From positions 62,001-126,000 of the forward strand of contig JAMPIE010000002.1 of NCBI GenBank assembly GCA_023663135.1: DNA of 64,000 nt, written 5' to 3'. The notes beneath the pieces are model-generated. The model did no database searches and was not told where the DNA came from. It worked only from the letters and a program-made list of their open reading frames with translations. The DNA is from Alloprevotella sp. Its GTDB lineage: Bacteria > Bacteroidota > Bacteroidia > Bacteroidales > Muribaculaceae. The translations under genes were made by a program, and so were the position numbers. This document shows positions 41,266-50,348 of this stretch, in pieces (within the stretch, counting starts at the first letter, position 1; each line of letters opens with the position of its first letter).

Positions 41266-42567
41266 ATGCTCACCCGACTTTCAGCCATATCACTTGCCGC
41301 TGCGGCTGCCTTATCGCTCGCCGCAGAGCCGGTCGACACCGTTGGATACTCCCATTATAGGATTGGCTCTTACGGCGAGGCCGTGGCTCAGTTTAAAGAC
41401 TATGGTATCAACCGTTTTGCCTCCCCCGACGGAAACAGCCGCATTCATCGCAACTCTGTCGCCATCCCTCGCTTCGTCATCTCCGGCGAATATAAGTTTA
41501 ATCCCAAGTGGATTCTCGGAGCCGAGATTGAGTTTGAAGCTGGTGGCACCGGCACTGCCGTAGAGCTCGAAAACTCTGAGAATGGCGAGTATGAGACTGA
41601 AATTGAAAAGGGTGGCGAGGTAGCACTCGAACAGTTCCACATCACTCGCCTTATATGCCCCGCCTTCAACGTCCAGGTGGGCCATATGATCGTCCCCTTA
41701 GGTCAGACCAACGCCCATCACGAGCCTATCCTCTTTTTCGGCACCACTCGTCCGGAGTCCGAGACTGTTTTCATCCCATCCACATGGCATGAGACCGGCA
41801 TACAATTCTTTGGCTCGTTTGGCAAACACGCTGCCCGCTTCTCTTATCAGGCTATGATTGTGGCCGGCCTCAACGCCAACGGCTTTGACCGAGACTCATG
41901 GATTGCCTCCGGTAAGCAAGGCTTCTTTGAAACCGACAATTTCACTTCGCCCGGTTATGTGGCTCGCCTTGACTGGAACGGCATCAAGGGCCTGCGTCTG
42001 GGTGTCTCCGGCTACTATTGCCGCGATGCCGGCTCTAACTCCGACAAGCCCCACATCTACTCCTCCATTGGCCGTATCCCCGTCACGATTGGCTCCATGG
42101 ATGCTTCCTATTCCAATCGTTACCTCGCCCTCCGTGCCAATGTAATTTATGGCCACCTCGGAAATGCCGCAGGTGTAAGTTCCATTAACCGCACTCTCCT
42201 CTCCGGCAAGTCGCCATATAACCGCACCTCACCCGTGGCTAAGAACGCCCTTAGCTATGGTGCCGAAATCGGTGCTAAGCTCGACGGCATCATTGGCCGC
42301 GGATGCCCTGCTATTGTACCTTTTGCTCGCTACGATTACTTTGACCCTCAGGAAGCCGGTATGCCGGGACAGACCATGGACAAGCGTCTTCAAGTAAGCC
42401 GCTGGACTGTGGGCTTAAACTGGTTTCCCCTTCCCAATTTAGTGGTAAAAGCCGACTATGCCACTCGCCAGATCGGCACTTCAAAGGTGTTTGGCAAGGG
42501 TAAATATACCTCTGAGAACGAGTTCTCTATCGGCATTGCTTATGCCACATGGTTTTTTAGTAAATAA
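41266..42567 (+). CDS. Outer-membrane porin-like protein
   Basis: The 433-residue exported protein has a signal peptide (MLTRLSAISLAAAAALSLAA) and a long series of amphipathic beta strands ending in YATWFF, as in 16-stranded porins. Strand motifs such as FNPKWILGAEIEFEAGG, FNVQVGHMIVPLGQTN and GLNWFPLPNLVVKADYA support a barrel. It opens a five-gene operon with imelysin and haem proteins, 18 bases before the imelysin gene, so it may pass iron, haem or an electron-acceptor substrate. An extended in-frame start would include the promoter and is rejected. Confidence 0.85.
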   Translation: MLTRLSAISLAAAAALSLAAEPVDTVGYSHYRIGSYGEAVAQFKDYGINRFASPDGNSRIHRNSVAIPRFVISGEYKFNPKWILGAEIEFEAGGTGTAVELENSENGEYETEIEKGGEVALEQFHITRLICPAFNVQVGHMIVPLGQTNAHHEPILFFGTTRPESETVFIPSTWHETGIQFFGSFGKHAARFSYQAMIVAGLNANGFDRDSWIASGKQGFFETDNFTSPGYVARLDWNGIKGLRLGVSGYYCRDAGSNSDKPHIYSSIGRIPVTIGSMDASYSNRYLALRANVIYGHLGNAAGVSSINRTLLSGKSPYNRTSPVAKNALSYGAEIGAKLDGIIGRGCPAIVPFARYDYFDPQEAGMPGQTMDKRLQVSRWTVGLNWFPLPNLVVKADYATRQIGTSKVFGKGKYTSENEFSIGIAYATWFFSK

Positions 42568-42585
42568 AGCAATAACATAATAAAA

Positions 42586-43734
42586 ATGAAAAATTTCTTT
42601 AAGTTCTCAGCCCTCGCTGCTGCAACGCTCATGATGGTGTCTTGCTCAAGCAACGACGACCCCAACCCCGCCGACGATCCCAAGAACGACAAGGAGATTG
42701 AGATCACCTCTTCTAACCTCAAGTCGTGGACCAACTACATGCGTCAAGTAGCTACCCTCCTCTCAACCGACGCCAACAACCTCCGCGACGCCTGGACCGT
42801 TAGCTACAACGGCGGCGCGCCCTTCGCCACTCAGTTTAAGAGTCACTCCTCCAGTGAATATCCCTCGGCCAACTCTGCCATCGAAGAGATCGTTGACAAG
42901 TGTGCTGAGATTGCCAACGAAGTGGGCCAGGCTAAGATTGGCGATCCCTATGCTCTCTATGCCGCCGGTCGCACTGACGAGGCTCTCTATGCCGTTGAGT
43001 CTTGGTATAGCTGGCACTCCCGCGACGACTATTCCAACAATATTCGATCCATCCGAAATGCCTATTATGGTGCATACGACGCCGCTACTCCCGCCGCCAA
43101 TTCTCTCTCCGCTGCAATAGCCGCCTCTAACGCCGACCTCGATGCCAACGTGCGCTCTGCTATCGATGCCGCTGAGGCTGCCATACTCGGCATCCAACAA
43201 CCCTTCCGCAACAATATCCCCTCGGCTGCTACCGTAAACGCTATGGAGGCATGTGCTGACCTTGAGGAGATCCTCAACATGCAGCTCAAGCCCGCCGCTG
43301 TGGCTCTCCCCGAGGCAACACTCCACAACATCGTTGATGCCTATGTTGACAATGTGGTTGTCCCCACCTACACTCTTCTTGCCCAGCGCAACGCTGCCCT
43401 TAAAAATGCCGTTGAAGCCCTTGCTTCCACTCCCACCACCGCTGCCTTTGAGGCTGCCGCCAACGCTTGGCTCAGCGCCCGCGAGCCCTGGGAAAAGAGT
43501 GAGGCCTTCCTCTTCGGCCCCGTTGATGCAATGGGTCTCGACCCCAACATGGACAGCTGGCCTCTCGACCAGTCTTCTATCGTCCAAATCCTCAATTCCG
43601 GCAACTTTGACGACCTTGACTGGACCGATGGCGACGATGATGAAGCCATTGAGGCTAAGCAAGGTGTCCGCGGCTTCCACACTTTGGAGTTCCTCATTTT
43701 CTCCAATGGTCGCCCGCGCACCATTAACTTCTGA
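42586..43734 (+). CDS. Imelysin family (IrpA-like, M75) lipoprotein
   Basis: The 382-residue lipoprotein has lipobox LMMVSC (Cys about 20), a helical body in two similar halves and the imelysin GxHxxE signature as GFHTLEFLIF near the C-terminus, plus the SAREPWEKSEAFLFGPVDAMGLDP block. Imelysins are envelope iron- or haem-binding proteins (IrpA, EfeO-like) and seem not to be proteases. In this operon it stands between a porin and a di-haem DUF1111 protein, a combination associated with iron acquisition. The downstream gap is seven bases. Confidence 0.93.
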   Translation: MKNFFKFSALAAATLMMVSCSSNDDPNPADDPKNDKEIEITSSNLKSWTNYMRQVATLLSTDANNLRDAWTVSYNGGAPFATQFKSHSSSEYPSANSAIEEIVDKCAEIANEVGQAKIGDPYALYAAGRTDEALYAVESWYSWHSRDDYSNNIRSIRNAYYGAYDAATPAANSLSAAIAASNADLDANVRSAIDAAEAAILGIQQPFRNNIPSAATVNAMEACADLEEILNMQLKPAAVALPEATLHNIVDAYVDNVVVPTYTLLAQRNAALKNAVEALASTPTTAAFEAAANAWLSAREPWEKSEAFLFGPVDAMGLDPNMDSWPLDQSSIVQILNSGNFDDLDWTDGDDDEAIEAKQGVRGFHTLEFLIFSNGRPRTINF

Positions 43735-43741
43735 TAGACTG

Positions 43742-45190
43742 ATGATCCGTTTAGGTTTAATTCCTTCCCTGGGAGCAGCTGCTACTTTGGCAGCTGCTCT
43801 TGTGGGTTGTTCTGACATGGATTCTCCTGCACTCGATGCCCTCGACATTGACGTCCCGGCAGGATACGCGCTCTCAGCCGGCACCTCCACCGTATTCCTC
43901 AACTCGTCGGTGGCCTACGACTCCAACGCCGACTGGGTCTCGGGCGACTATCTCACACGCTTCCACCGCGGCGATAAGCTCTACGATGATGCGCGCACCT
44001 CTTCCAACGACAATGGCGGCGGCCTCGGCCCTGTCTATGCCGGATATTCGTGCGGCTCATGCCATCGCAACGCCGGTCGCACTCGTCCCGCTCTTTGGAA
44101 CGATGGTGGCTCGGGGCCTTATGGATTCTCCTCAATGCTTGTCTACGTGACTCGCCGCAACGGCGCATTCTTCAAAGACTATGGACGTGTGATCCACGAC
44201 CAGGCCATCTATGGCGTAAAGCCGGAAGGTAAGCTTTCTGTCGACTGGCACTATGAGTCTTTCTCCTTCCCCGATGGTGAGCCTTATGAGCTCGCTCGTC
44301 CTGAGTATATAATCTCTGAATGGTATGCCGACTCCATTGCCCCCGAAGACCTCTTCTGCACCGTCCGCATCCCCCTACGCCACGTGGGCATGGGGCAAAT
44401 GATGGCCCTCGACCCCCACGAGATTGAAGCTCTCGCAGCCCGATCCAATTATCCCGAATATGGCATCTCTGGCCGCGCCAATTACATAGTAGAGCGTGGA
44501 ATAAAGCAGCTCGGCCTATCCGGCAACAAGGCCCAGCACGCCGATCTCACCGTCGAGCTCGGCTTCTCCTCCGACATGGGCGTGACCAACTCTCGCTATC
44601 CTGAGGAAATTTGCGAGGGCCAGATACAGATGAGTCAAGGCTCTATGATGGGCCTCGCTTATGACCGCCTCGATGTATCGACCGAAGACATGGAAGATGT
44701 TGACCTCTACATGCAGAGCCTGGGAGTACCCGCGCGACGCGACATCAATGATCCTCAAGTGAAACGAGGCGAGCAGATGTTCTACGAGGCAAAATGCCAT
44801 CTCTGTCATGTCACAACCCTCCACACTCGTCCCCGCGGCTCCGTCTTGCTCTGCAACACCGCTCTCCCCTGGCTCGGAAACCAGACCATTCATCCCTATT
44901 CCGATTATCTGCTCCACGACATGGGCTCAGAAATAATGGGTGTGGGCCTCAACGACAATTACGTTTCCGGCTTGGCCACCGGGGTAGAATGGCGCACTAC
45001 CCCCCTTTGGGGTATTGGCCTCCAAGAGAAGGTCAACGGCCACTCTTTCTTCCTCCACGACGGACGAGCCCGCAATCTCACCGAGGCCATCATGTGGCAC
45101 GGCGGCGAAGGCTATGCTTCTCGCCAGCTCTTTGCCAAAATGCCTAAGGCCGACCGCGACGCTTTGATCCGGTTCCTCAAATCCCTCTAA
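43742..45190 (+). CDS. DUF1111 di-haem c-type lipoprotein
   Basis: The 482-residue protein has a lipoprotein signal (LAAALVGC, Cys about 21) and two CxxCH haem sites: CGSCHRN (about residue 102) and CHLCHV (about 356). Sequence and spacing fit DUF1111/di-haem oxidoreductase, distantly like MauG/CcpA peroxidases. Typical family stretches are NDGGSGPYGFSSML and VEWRTTPLWGIG with LHDGRARNLTEAI near the end. Its partner imelysin is seven bases upstream. It may oxidise or reduce iron or haem in the periplasm; the reaction is not known. Confidence 0.92.
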   Translation: MIRLGLIPSLGAAATLAAALVGCSDMDSPALDALDIDVPAGYALSAGTSTVFLNSSVAYDSNADWVSGDYLTRFHRGDKLYDDARTSSNDNGGGLGPVYAGYSCGSCHRNAGRTRPALWNDGGSGPYGFSSMLVYVTRRNGAFFKDYGRVIHDQAIYGVKPEGKLSVDWHYESFSFPDGEPYELARPEYIISEWYADSIAPEDLFCTVRIPLRHVGMGQMMALDPHEIEALAARSNYPEYGISGRANYIVERGIKQLGLSGNKAQHADLTVELGFSSDMGVTNSRYPEEICEGQIQMSQGSMMGLAYDRLDVSTEDMEDVDLYMQSLGVPARRDINDPQVKRGEQMFYEAKCHLCHVTTLHTRPRGSVLLCNTALPWLGNQTIHPYSDYLLHDMGSEIMGVGLNDNYVSGLATGVEWRTTPLWGIGLQEKVNGHSFFLHDGRARNLTEAIMWHGGEGYASRQLFAKMPKADRDALIRFLKSL

Positions 45191-45214
45191 CCATTAGCAA
45201 TCCGAAAAAAGACA

Positions 45215-46432
45215 ATGAACCAACGCATCATCATCACACTCCTTCTCCTCATTGCCTGCATAATGCCTGCTATGGCTCAGTTTGATGCCGACACCGACAA
45301 CGGTGTGGTCTCGCTGGCCGGTCGCGATGGCTTCTCCATCTCCTCCAAAAACGGCGCTTTTGAGTTCCGCCCCTATCTCCTTGTACAGGGGGCTGCCAAC
45401 TTCAACTATTATGACAGCGAAGGACTCGACGCCGCCTATAACCAAGACAATGTTGCCAATTCAGGCTTCTCCATACCCTATGCCGTGCTCGGCTTCACCG
45501 GTCACGCTTTCAAAATTGTCAACTTCAATCTCTCCATCAATGCCGCCGCTTCCGGCGGTGCGCTCCTTCAGCAGGCCTGGGCCGATGTGGCTCCGAGGCC
45601 GGAATTTGGTGTCCGCTTCGGTAAGTTTAAGACCCCATTCTCCCACGCCTACCTCACTGCCCTCGGATCTACCCTCTTCCCATCCCTCCCCCGCTCGCTC
45701 ACCACTCCGGTGATACTCCCCTACTCCCTCAACGCCGTGACCCCCTCCATCGGCACGGGCTTTGACCTTGGCGTAGAAGTCCATGGCCTCGTGAAAAATC
45801 GTTTTGGCTATCAAGTGGGCATCTTCAATGGCACCGGAGCCTCGGTGAACACCGCCGGAAAGACATTTTCCGATGACTGGCACATCCCCTCACTCCTCTA
45901 TGCTGCTCGACTGACATGGCAGCCCCAAGGCCCCATGCCTGCCATACAGGGCTCACCGGCCTACACATCGCTTGACAAGATGCTCATCGGTGTATCATCT
46001 TCTCTCAACGTAGAGAGCGAAAATGAGAGCACCAACGACTTCCGTCTCGGAGCTGAATGGGCCTGGAACCACCGTCGCTTATATCTCGGTGCTGAGGCCT
46101 ATTGGATGCACGTAGGCTTTACAAAGAGACAAAAAATCGATCGATCTTTCAACTACTTTGGTGGCTACCTCCAGGCCGGTTACTTCGTGACCGACAGGCT
46201 TCAGCCCGCTCTCCGCTATGAGCTCTTTGATCGAAACGGCTCTGACCGTAAAGGCCTGCTCAATATTCCCTCAGTGGGACTCAACTACTTCTTCCCCGAC
46301 CTCGGCATAAAGCTTCAGGCTATGTATAGCTACACCGCTCGCAAGGGTCACGCTAACCAAAGCGATCGCGACGAGGACAATCTCGGCCTTTCAACCCATC
46401 AGGCCATGGTAATGGTCCAGTATTCTTTCTGA
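45215..46432 (+). CDS. Phosphate-selective porin O/P family protein
   Basis: The 405-residue outer-membrane protein has a signal peptide (cleavage near AMAQ, residue 21) and the OprP/OprO-like pattern: FRPYLLVQGAANFNYYD at about 50, RPEFGVRFGKFKTPFSHAYL near 130 and closing MVMVQYSF with a C-terminal Phe. It lies 24 bases after the DUF1111 gene and one base before the mono-haem lipoprotein gene. In this setting it may supply a substrate to the haem proteins; phosphate is only the family label. Confidence 0.88.
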   Translation: MNQRIIITLLLLIACIMPAMAQFDADTDNGVVSLAGRDGFSISSKNGAFEFRPYLLVQGAANFNYYDSEGLDAAYNQDNVANSGFSIPYAVLGFTGHAFKIVNFNLSINAAASGGALLQQAWADVAPRPEFGVRFGKFKTPFSHAYLTALGSTLFPSLPRSLTTPVILPYSLNAVTPSIGTGFDLGVEVHGLVKNRFGYQVGIFNGTGASVNTAGKTFSDDWHIPSLLYAARLTWQPQGPMPAIQGSPAYTSLDKMLIGVSSSLNVESENESTNDFRLGAEWAWNHRRLYLGAEAYWMHVGFTKRQKIDRSFNYFGGYLQAGYFVTDRLQPALRYELFDRNGSDRKGLLNIPSVGLNYFFPDLGIKLQAMYSYTARKGHANQSDRDEDNLGLSTHQAMVMVQYSF

Positions 46433-46433
46433 T

Positions 46434-47162
46434 ATGATTCTTCGAAACCTCATTATATTTTGCGTCGTTGCCTCTACACTCCTCTCTTCATGTGACGACG
46501 GACGCATCTATCCACCCGAAAACGACATCCGGCAAGAGGGGCACACCATTGAGATAAAATGCAGACTCGATGGCGTGAAGGATTGGAACGCCACACGCGA
46601 CTACTTCCTCTCGGCAGCCGCCTTTGCCGACGACGGCTCAGGATATGCTCTCGTGAGCCTCAATATTGCGGGTGGCAACAACGACGCGCTGGTGCTCACC
46701 GGTGTGCCTGCCGAGGCCTCCACAGTGAAGATATGTATCCTTGACCGTCTGAGAAAAGAGGTGGTGTCGCTGGCATCTATGGAAATAGCCGGTGCGCCAT
46801 CCGTGGCCGATACCCTCCGCCTCGATGCCGGGGCATTAGATGTGTCGCCTTTGGCTGCTCTGCAAGATGCCGTCTTCACTCCCACTTGCTCTGCCTGTCA
46901 TGGTGGGGGTGCCCAAGCCGCCGCAAGTCTGTCGCTCCTCACTGCAAATGACACTCATAAAAACACCATAGGGATACCGGCTCATCGAGCCACCGAACAA
47001 GCCCCCTTTAGGGTAATGCCTGGTGAAGCCGACTCATCGCTCCTCTACTTGGCTCTGACCACAGACATCTCCTCGTCGTGGGCCTACGACCACTCTGTGG
47101 AGCTTGTCAACCCCTCCCTACGCGACATCCTAAGACTCTGGATAACGACCTCCGACGAATAA
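46434..47162 (+). CDS. Mono-haem c-type lipoprotein
   Basis: The 242-residue protein starts with a lipoprotein signal (ASTLLSSC, Cys20) and has one CxxCH (TPTCSACHGGGAQA, about residues 149-162) and a possible axial ligand in RVMPGEADSSLLY. The N-terminal half is a beta domain of unknown type. The haem-binding part resembles the PSC1/cytochrome-C-like units of envelope proteins. It is the last gene of the five-gene porin-imelysin-haem operon. A role as electron carrier for the DUF1111 protein is inferred from context. Confidence 0.83.
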   Translation: MILRNLIIFCVVASTLLSSCDDGRIYPPENDIRQEGHTIEIKCRLDGVKDWNATRDYFLSAAAFADDGSGYALVSLNIAGGNNDALVLTGVPAEASTVKICILDRLRKEVVSLASMEIAGAPSVADTLRLDAGALDVSPLAALQDAVFTPTCSACHGGGAQAAASLSLLTANDTHKNTIGIPAHRATEQAPFRVMPGEADSSLLYLALTTDISSSWAYDHSVELVNPSLRDILRLWITTSDE

Positions 47163-47180
47163 CATTCCGACAATAATTAG

Positions 47181-47188
47181 TATCTTTG
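47181..47188 (+). promoter_or_regulatory. -7 promoter box for the RidA-like/ccsBA genes
   Basis: TATCTTTG is a full -7 match 15 bases before the ATG at 47204. Confidence 0.6.
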
Positions 47189-47203
47189 CCCCTTAAAATC
47201 GCA

Positions 47204-48361
47204 ATGGAATACTCAATTAAATATAAATACGCTGATACACAAGCCACTGTGGCTCTCAGCCTCTTCAAGGATGGGAGCCCGGAAGCTCACGCAATAATAT
47301 CGCTCTCCAGCGCCGCCGGCCTTAACTCGCAAGCCCAGATAGACGAGATAAAAAAGGCTACCGCTAAACTCTGCAGCGCCCTCGGCTGCGAGTATAGGCT
47401 TCGCCCCGTCCTCGCCCGGTGGCTACTCTCTGATGCCGCCAATCAAGCTCCCCTTGTGGGCGATTGTCTTGGGGATACCGCTGTGGCTATCGTAGAACAG
47501 CAGCCTCTTAATGCCACCAAAGTTGCTATCTGGATTTACTTCATGGAGGCCACCGAAGTCTCCTCGGCCGAGGCCGGGCTGACACTTGCCCGGCGTCCAT
47601 CTTACACTCATATCTTCATGGCTTCGGCAGGCCTCCCAGGCTTTGGTTCGCAGACCGCCACCGCCGCCTTGCTCGAAGATTATAACATAAGACTCAACGA
47701 CCTTGGGACATCGTTGGCCGACGGTTGTCTACGCACATGGTTTTTCGTTCGCGATGTCGACCATTTCTATCGAGGTGTAGTATGTGGCCGCAACGAAGTG
47801 TTTGCCGTGACCGGATTAACTCCACAAACCCATTTCATTGCCTCCACTGGGATAGGCGGCGGCGCTGAGAACCCCGATGTTACCGTCAAGATGGATGCAT
47901 GGGCCGCTCTCGGCATCAAACCTTCACAAATCACCTACATCCAAGCTCCCGACTATCTCAACCCCACATATCAATATGGTGTGGCTTTTGAACGTGCCAC
48001 AGCCATAGACTATGGCGATCGCCGGCATATGCTCGTGAGCGGCACTGCTTCCATCGACAACCATGGCGACATTGTATGCCCCGGCGATATCATTGGCCAG
48101 ACCAAGCGAATGCTCGACAATGTCGAGGCTCTCCTGCGCGAGGGAAAGATGGCGTGGGACAATGTGGCTCACATGATAATCTATCTTCGCGACATCGCCG
48201 ATTATAACACCGTCAAGGATATCTTTGACGAGCGCTTCCCGCTCCAGAGTTCTGCACCAAGAGTTATTGTCCATGCCCCGGTATGTCGTCCCGGATGGCT
48301 CATCGAGATGGAATGTATGGCTATCAAAAAAGCCCCCAACCCCGACTATGCGCCTTTCTGA
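47204..48361 (+). CDS. RidA/chorismatase-like protein
   Basis: The 385-residue protein is built from two halves. The C-terminal part (about 255-375, HMLVSGTASIDNHGDIVCPG then RMLDNVEALLREG and VAHMIIYLRDI) is a Rid/YjgF fold, and the whole length resembles the chorismatase FkbO/Hyg5-like group found in Bacteroidetes. It lacks a signal peptide, so it is cytoplasmic. Its end overlaps the ccsBA start by 14 bases, and such Rid-like genes often stand next to cytochrome c assembly genes in this phylum; the reason is unknown. Substrate not assigned. Confidence 0.78.
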   Translation: MEYSIKYKYADTQATVALSLFKDGSPEAHAIISLSSAAGLNSQAQIDEIKKATAKLCSALGCEYRLRPVLARWLLSDAANQAPLVGDCLGDTAVAIVEQQPLNATKVAIWIYFMEATEVSSAEAGLTLARRPSYTHIFMASAGLPGFGSQTATAALLEDYNIRLNDLGTSLADGCLRTWFFVRDVDHFYRGVVCGRNEVFAVTGLTPQTHFIASTGIGGGAENPDVTVKMDAWAALGIKPSQITYIQAPDYLNPTYQYGVAFERATAIDYGDRRHMLVSGTASIDNHGDIVCPGDIIGQTKRMLDNVEALLREGKMAWDNVAHMIIYLRDIADYNTVKDIFDERFPLQSSAPRVIVHAPVCRPGWLIEMECMAIKKAPNPDYAPF

Positions 48362-50237
48362 ACATAATACACGACGCCTTATAACAGCATTATGGATTGT
48401 CGTTACGGCCACATTGGCCGCAACGACTTTCTTTACATCCTCCCAGCCCTATGGCCGATGGTGGTTTTTCCTTCTGTGGGGCGCAACAGCCTTAGCCCTG
48501 GCCTATGTCATGGTGGTAACGAGCATGTGGCGCCGAGTAGGCTCTTTTATCCTCCATCTCTCCCTGCTCATTATTCTTCTTGGAGGGGCCCTCACTGCCA
48601 TATGGGGGGAGCGTGGAAGCGTCACACTGGTCCCGGAGATGCCTCCGGTCTATTCATGGGTGACTGACGAAGCTCCTTTCACTCGCCCACTCCCCATGCC
48701 GCTGAGCCTCGACTCTTTTGTCGTAGATACACACCAGGGCATAGCCTCTCCACGCGATTATATCAGCTATCTCAACGTGGGCAAAGTGTCAGTCAATCAT
48801 CCTTTACGCATAGGCTCATATCGCATCTATCAGTCGTCGTTCACCCCCTCAGGCGCCACGGTGTTAGGTGTTGACTACGACCCGGCTCATGGGCGCGAGG
48901 TAAGCTATGCTGGATACCTAATGCTCGGTATTGGTTTTATCCTTATCATGGCCAATAAGCGCGGACGATTTATAGCCATCCTACGTTCCCTCTCCGTTGG
49001 GTTGCTTATTGCCAGTCCACTTGCGTCACAAGCCTCCCCTCGAGGAATTTCAGAGGCCGATGCCGCAGCGCTGGACACCCTCCAAGTGCTCTACAATGGG
49101 CGTATAGCACCCTTCTCGACCCCTGCCACGGAGCTTATGAGAGCAATGGGAGCCGAGACATCTTCGCCTATGCGCATAGCCGCTTCCATCATGGTTTATC
49201 CCGCCGACTGGGGGAAGGTGGCGTTGCTCAAAGTCAAAAGCCAAGATCTTCGCCGGGCTTTAGGCATCACAGACGATATGATAGCTCCCGACGAATTATA
49301 CCTCCCTGACGGGACTTATCGTCTTGCAAACCTCTACAATGGGGGCGACAAAGGTCTTGACAAAGATATCCTTGAGCTTGATGCCGCGCTCAGCGCCTTT
49401 CGCGATGCTGCCGAGGGTACCCTCTGCTCCCCCCTACCTGCCTCAGCCTCACCCCTGCCGCGCTGGAGAGTTGTCGCTGAGCGGATATATACAGGTATTC
49501 CTATACGCAAAATTGCCTTCATGGCCATACTCACCACAGCGCTGATGGGGCTGATGCTGCAAGCTATGAGAAGAGGAGAGCTCATTTTCGCAGTGGCGGT
49601 AGTCGCGATGATTCTATATCAGGGTGTTTATCTTGCGCTTAAGTGGCTAATAGCCGGGACGATACCAATGGCTACGGGCGAGGATGCCATGTCGCTGGTT
49701 GCCTTCATTCTGCTCATCCTCTCACTCGGATGCTTACGACTAAGAGAGTCAATCATGGCTCCTCTCGCTGTGCTTATGGCCGGCTTTGCCGCCCTTGTGG
49801 CCTATATCAGTGCACCGGTGACCGACATTCACCCCGTAATGCCTGTTCTCTCCTCTCCTTGGCTCGCTATCCATGTAGGGCTGGTGATGACCGCCTATGC
49901 CCTCCTCACACTCACGTTTATTATTGCGCTTATAAACATCTTCAAAAGTTCTGACAGGCTGACAAAACTGGCATTATCTGTCATATATCCCGCCTCGGCA
50001 CTTCTTGCTGCCGGAATCTTCACAGGGGCTGTATGGGCCGGCGATGCCTGGGGCCGTTATTGGGCCTGGGATCCAAAAGAGACATGGGCGCTGGTGACTC
50101 TGATGGTATACATCATCCCCCTCCATCGTTGCATGAACCCCAAAACCCTATCCATCTTCCTCACCATAGCCTTCCTCACCGTGATAATGACCTACTGGGG
50201 TGTAAACTATCTTCCCTCGATCCACGCTTATCAGTAA
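48348..50237 (+). CDS. Cytochrome c biogenesis protein, ResB-CcsA fusion (CcsBA)
   Basis: The 629-residue membrane protein joins a short ResB/CcsB part (residues 1-210, four helices and a periplasmic beta region) to a CcsA part with the haem-handling WWD-type motif WGRYWAWDPKETWALVTL at about 570. Such system II synthases move haem out and attach it to CxxCH sites. Three haem sites are encoded in the two lipoproteins just upstream, which fits a supply role. The ATG at 48348 lies in the end of the RidA-like gene. The ResB part is shorter than in Helicobacter CcsBA. Confidence 0.93.
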   Translation: MRLSEHNTRRLITALWIVVTATLAATTFFTSSQPYGRWWFFLLWGATALALAYVMVVTSMWRRVGSFILHLSLLIILLGGALTAIWGERGSVTLVPEMPPVYSWVTDEAPFTRPLPMPLSLDSFVVDTHQGIASPRDYISYLNVGKVSVNHPLRIGSYRIYQSSFTPSGATVLGVDYDPAHGREVSYAGYLMLGIGFILIMANKRGRFIAILRSLSVGLLIASPLASQASPRGISEADAAALDTLQVLYNGRIAPFSTPATELMRAMGAETSSPMRIAASIMVYPADWGKVALLKVKSQDLRRALGITDDMIAPDELYLPDGTYRLANLYNGGDKGLDKDILELDAALSAFRDAAEGTLCSPLPASASPLPRWRVVAERIYTGIPIRKIAFMAILTTALMGLMLQAMRRGELIFAVAVVAMILYQGVYLALKWLIAGTIPMATGEDAMSLVAFILLILSLGCLRLRESIMAPLAVLMAGFAALVAYISAPVTDIHPVMPVLSSPWLAIHVGLVMTAYALLTLTFIIALINIFKSSDRLTKLALSVIYPASALLAAGIFTGAVWAGDAWGRYWAWDPKETWALVTLMVYIIPLHRCMNPKTLSIFLTIAFLTVIMTYWGVNYLPSIHAYQ

Positions 50238-50348
50238 ACCGCCGAGGATGATTGTTGATAAATAATGTTGCCTCATGCATCAATATCTCGTCAAAAAGCC
50301 CCATCTTTGCAACTAATTCAACACATAAACAATCAGACCTGACATACC

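Noticed and set aside
43253..43741. A 163-codon N-terminal extension of the DUF1111 gene.
   Set aside because: It overlaps imelysin in another frame, is low in complexity, and the Met at 43742 gives a proper lipoprotein signal.
42763..43902. A 379-codon open frame on the minus strand.
   Set aside because: It is antisense to imelysin and the DUF1111 start, with low-complexity Gly/Ser-rich translation and no domain.
50238..50348. A cobalamin riboswitch before the B12-dependent ribonucleotide reductase.
   Set aside because: The gap is only 111 bases and no B12-box-like sequence is seen.
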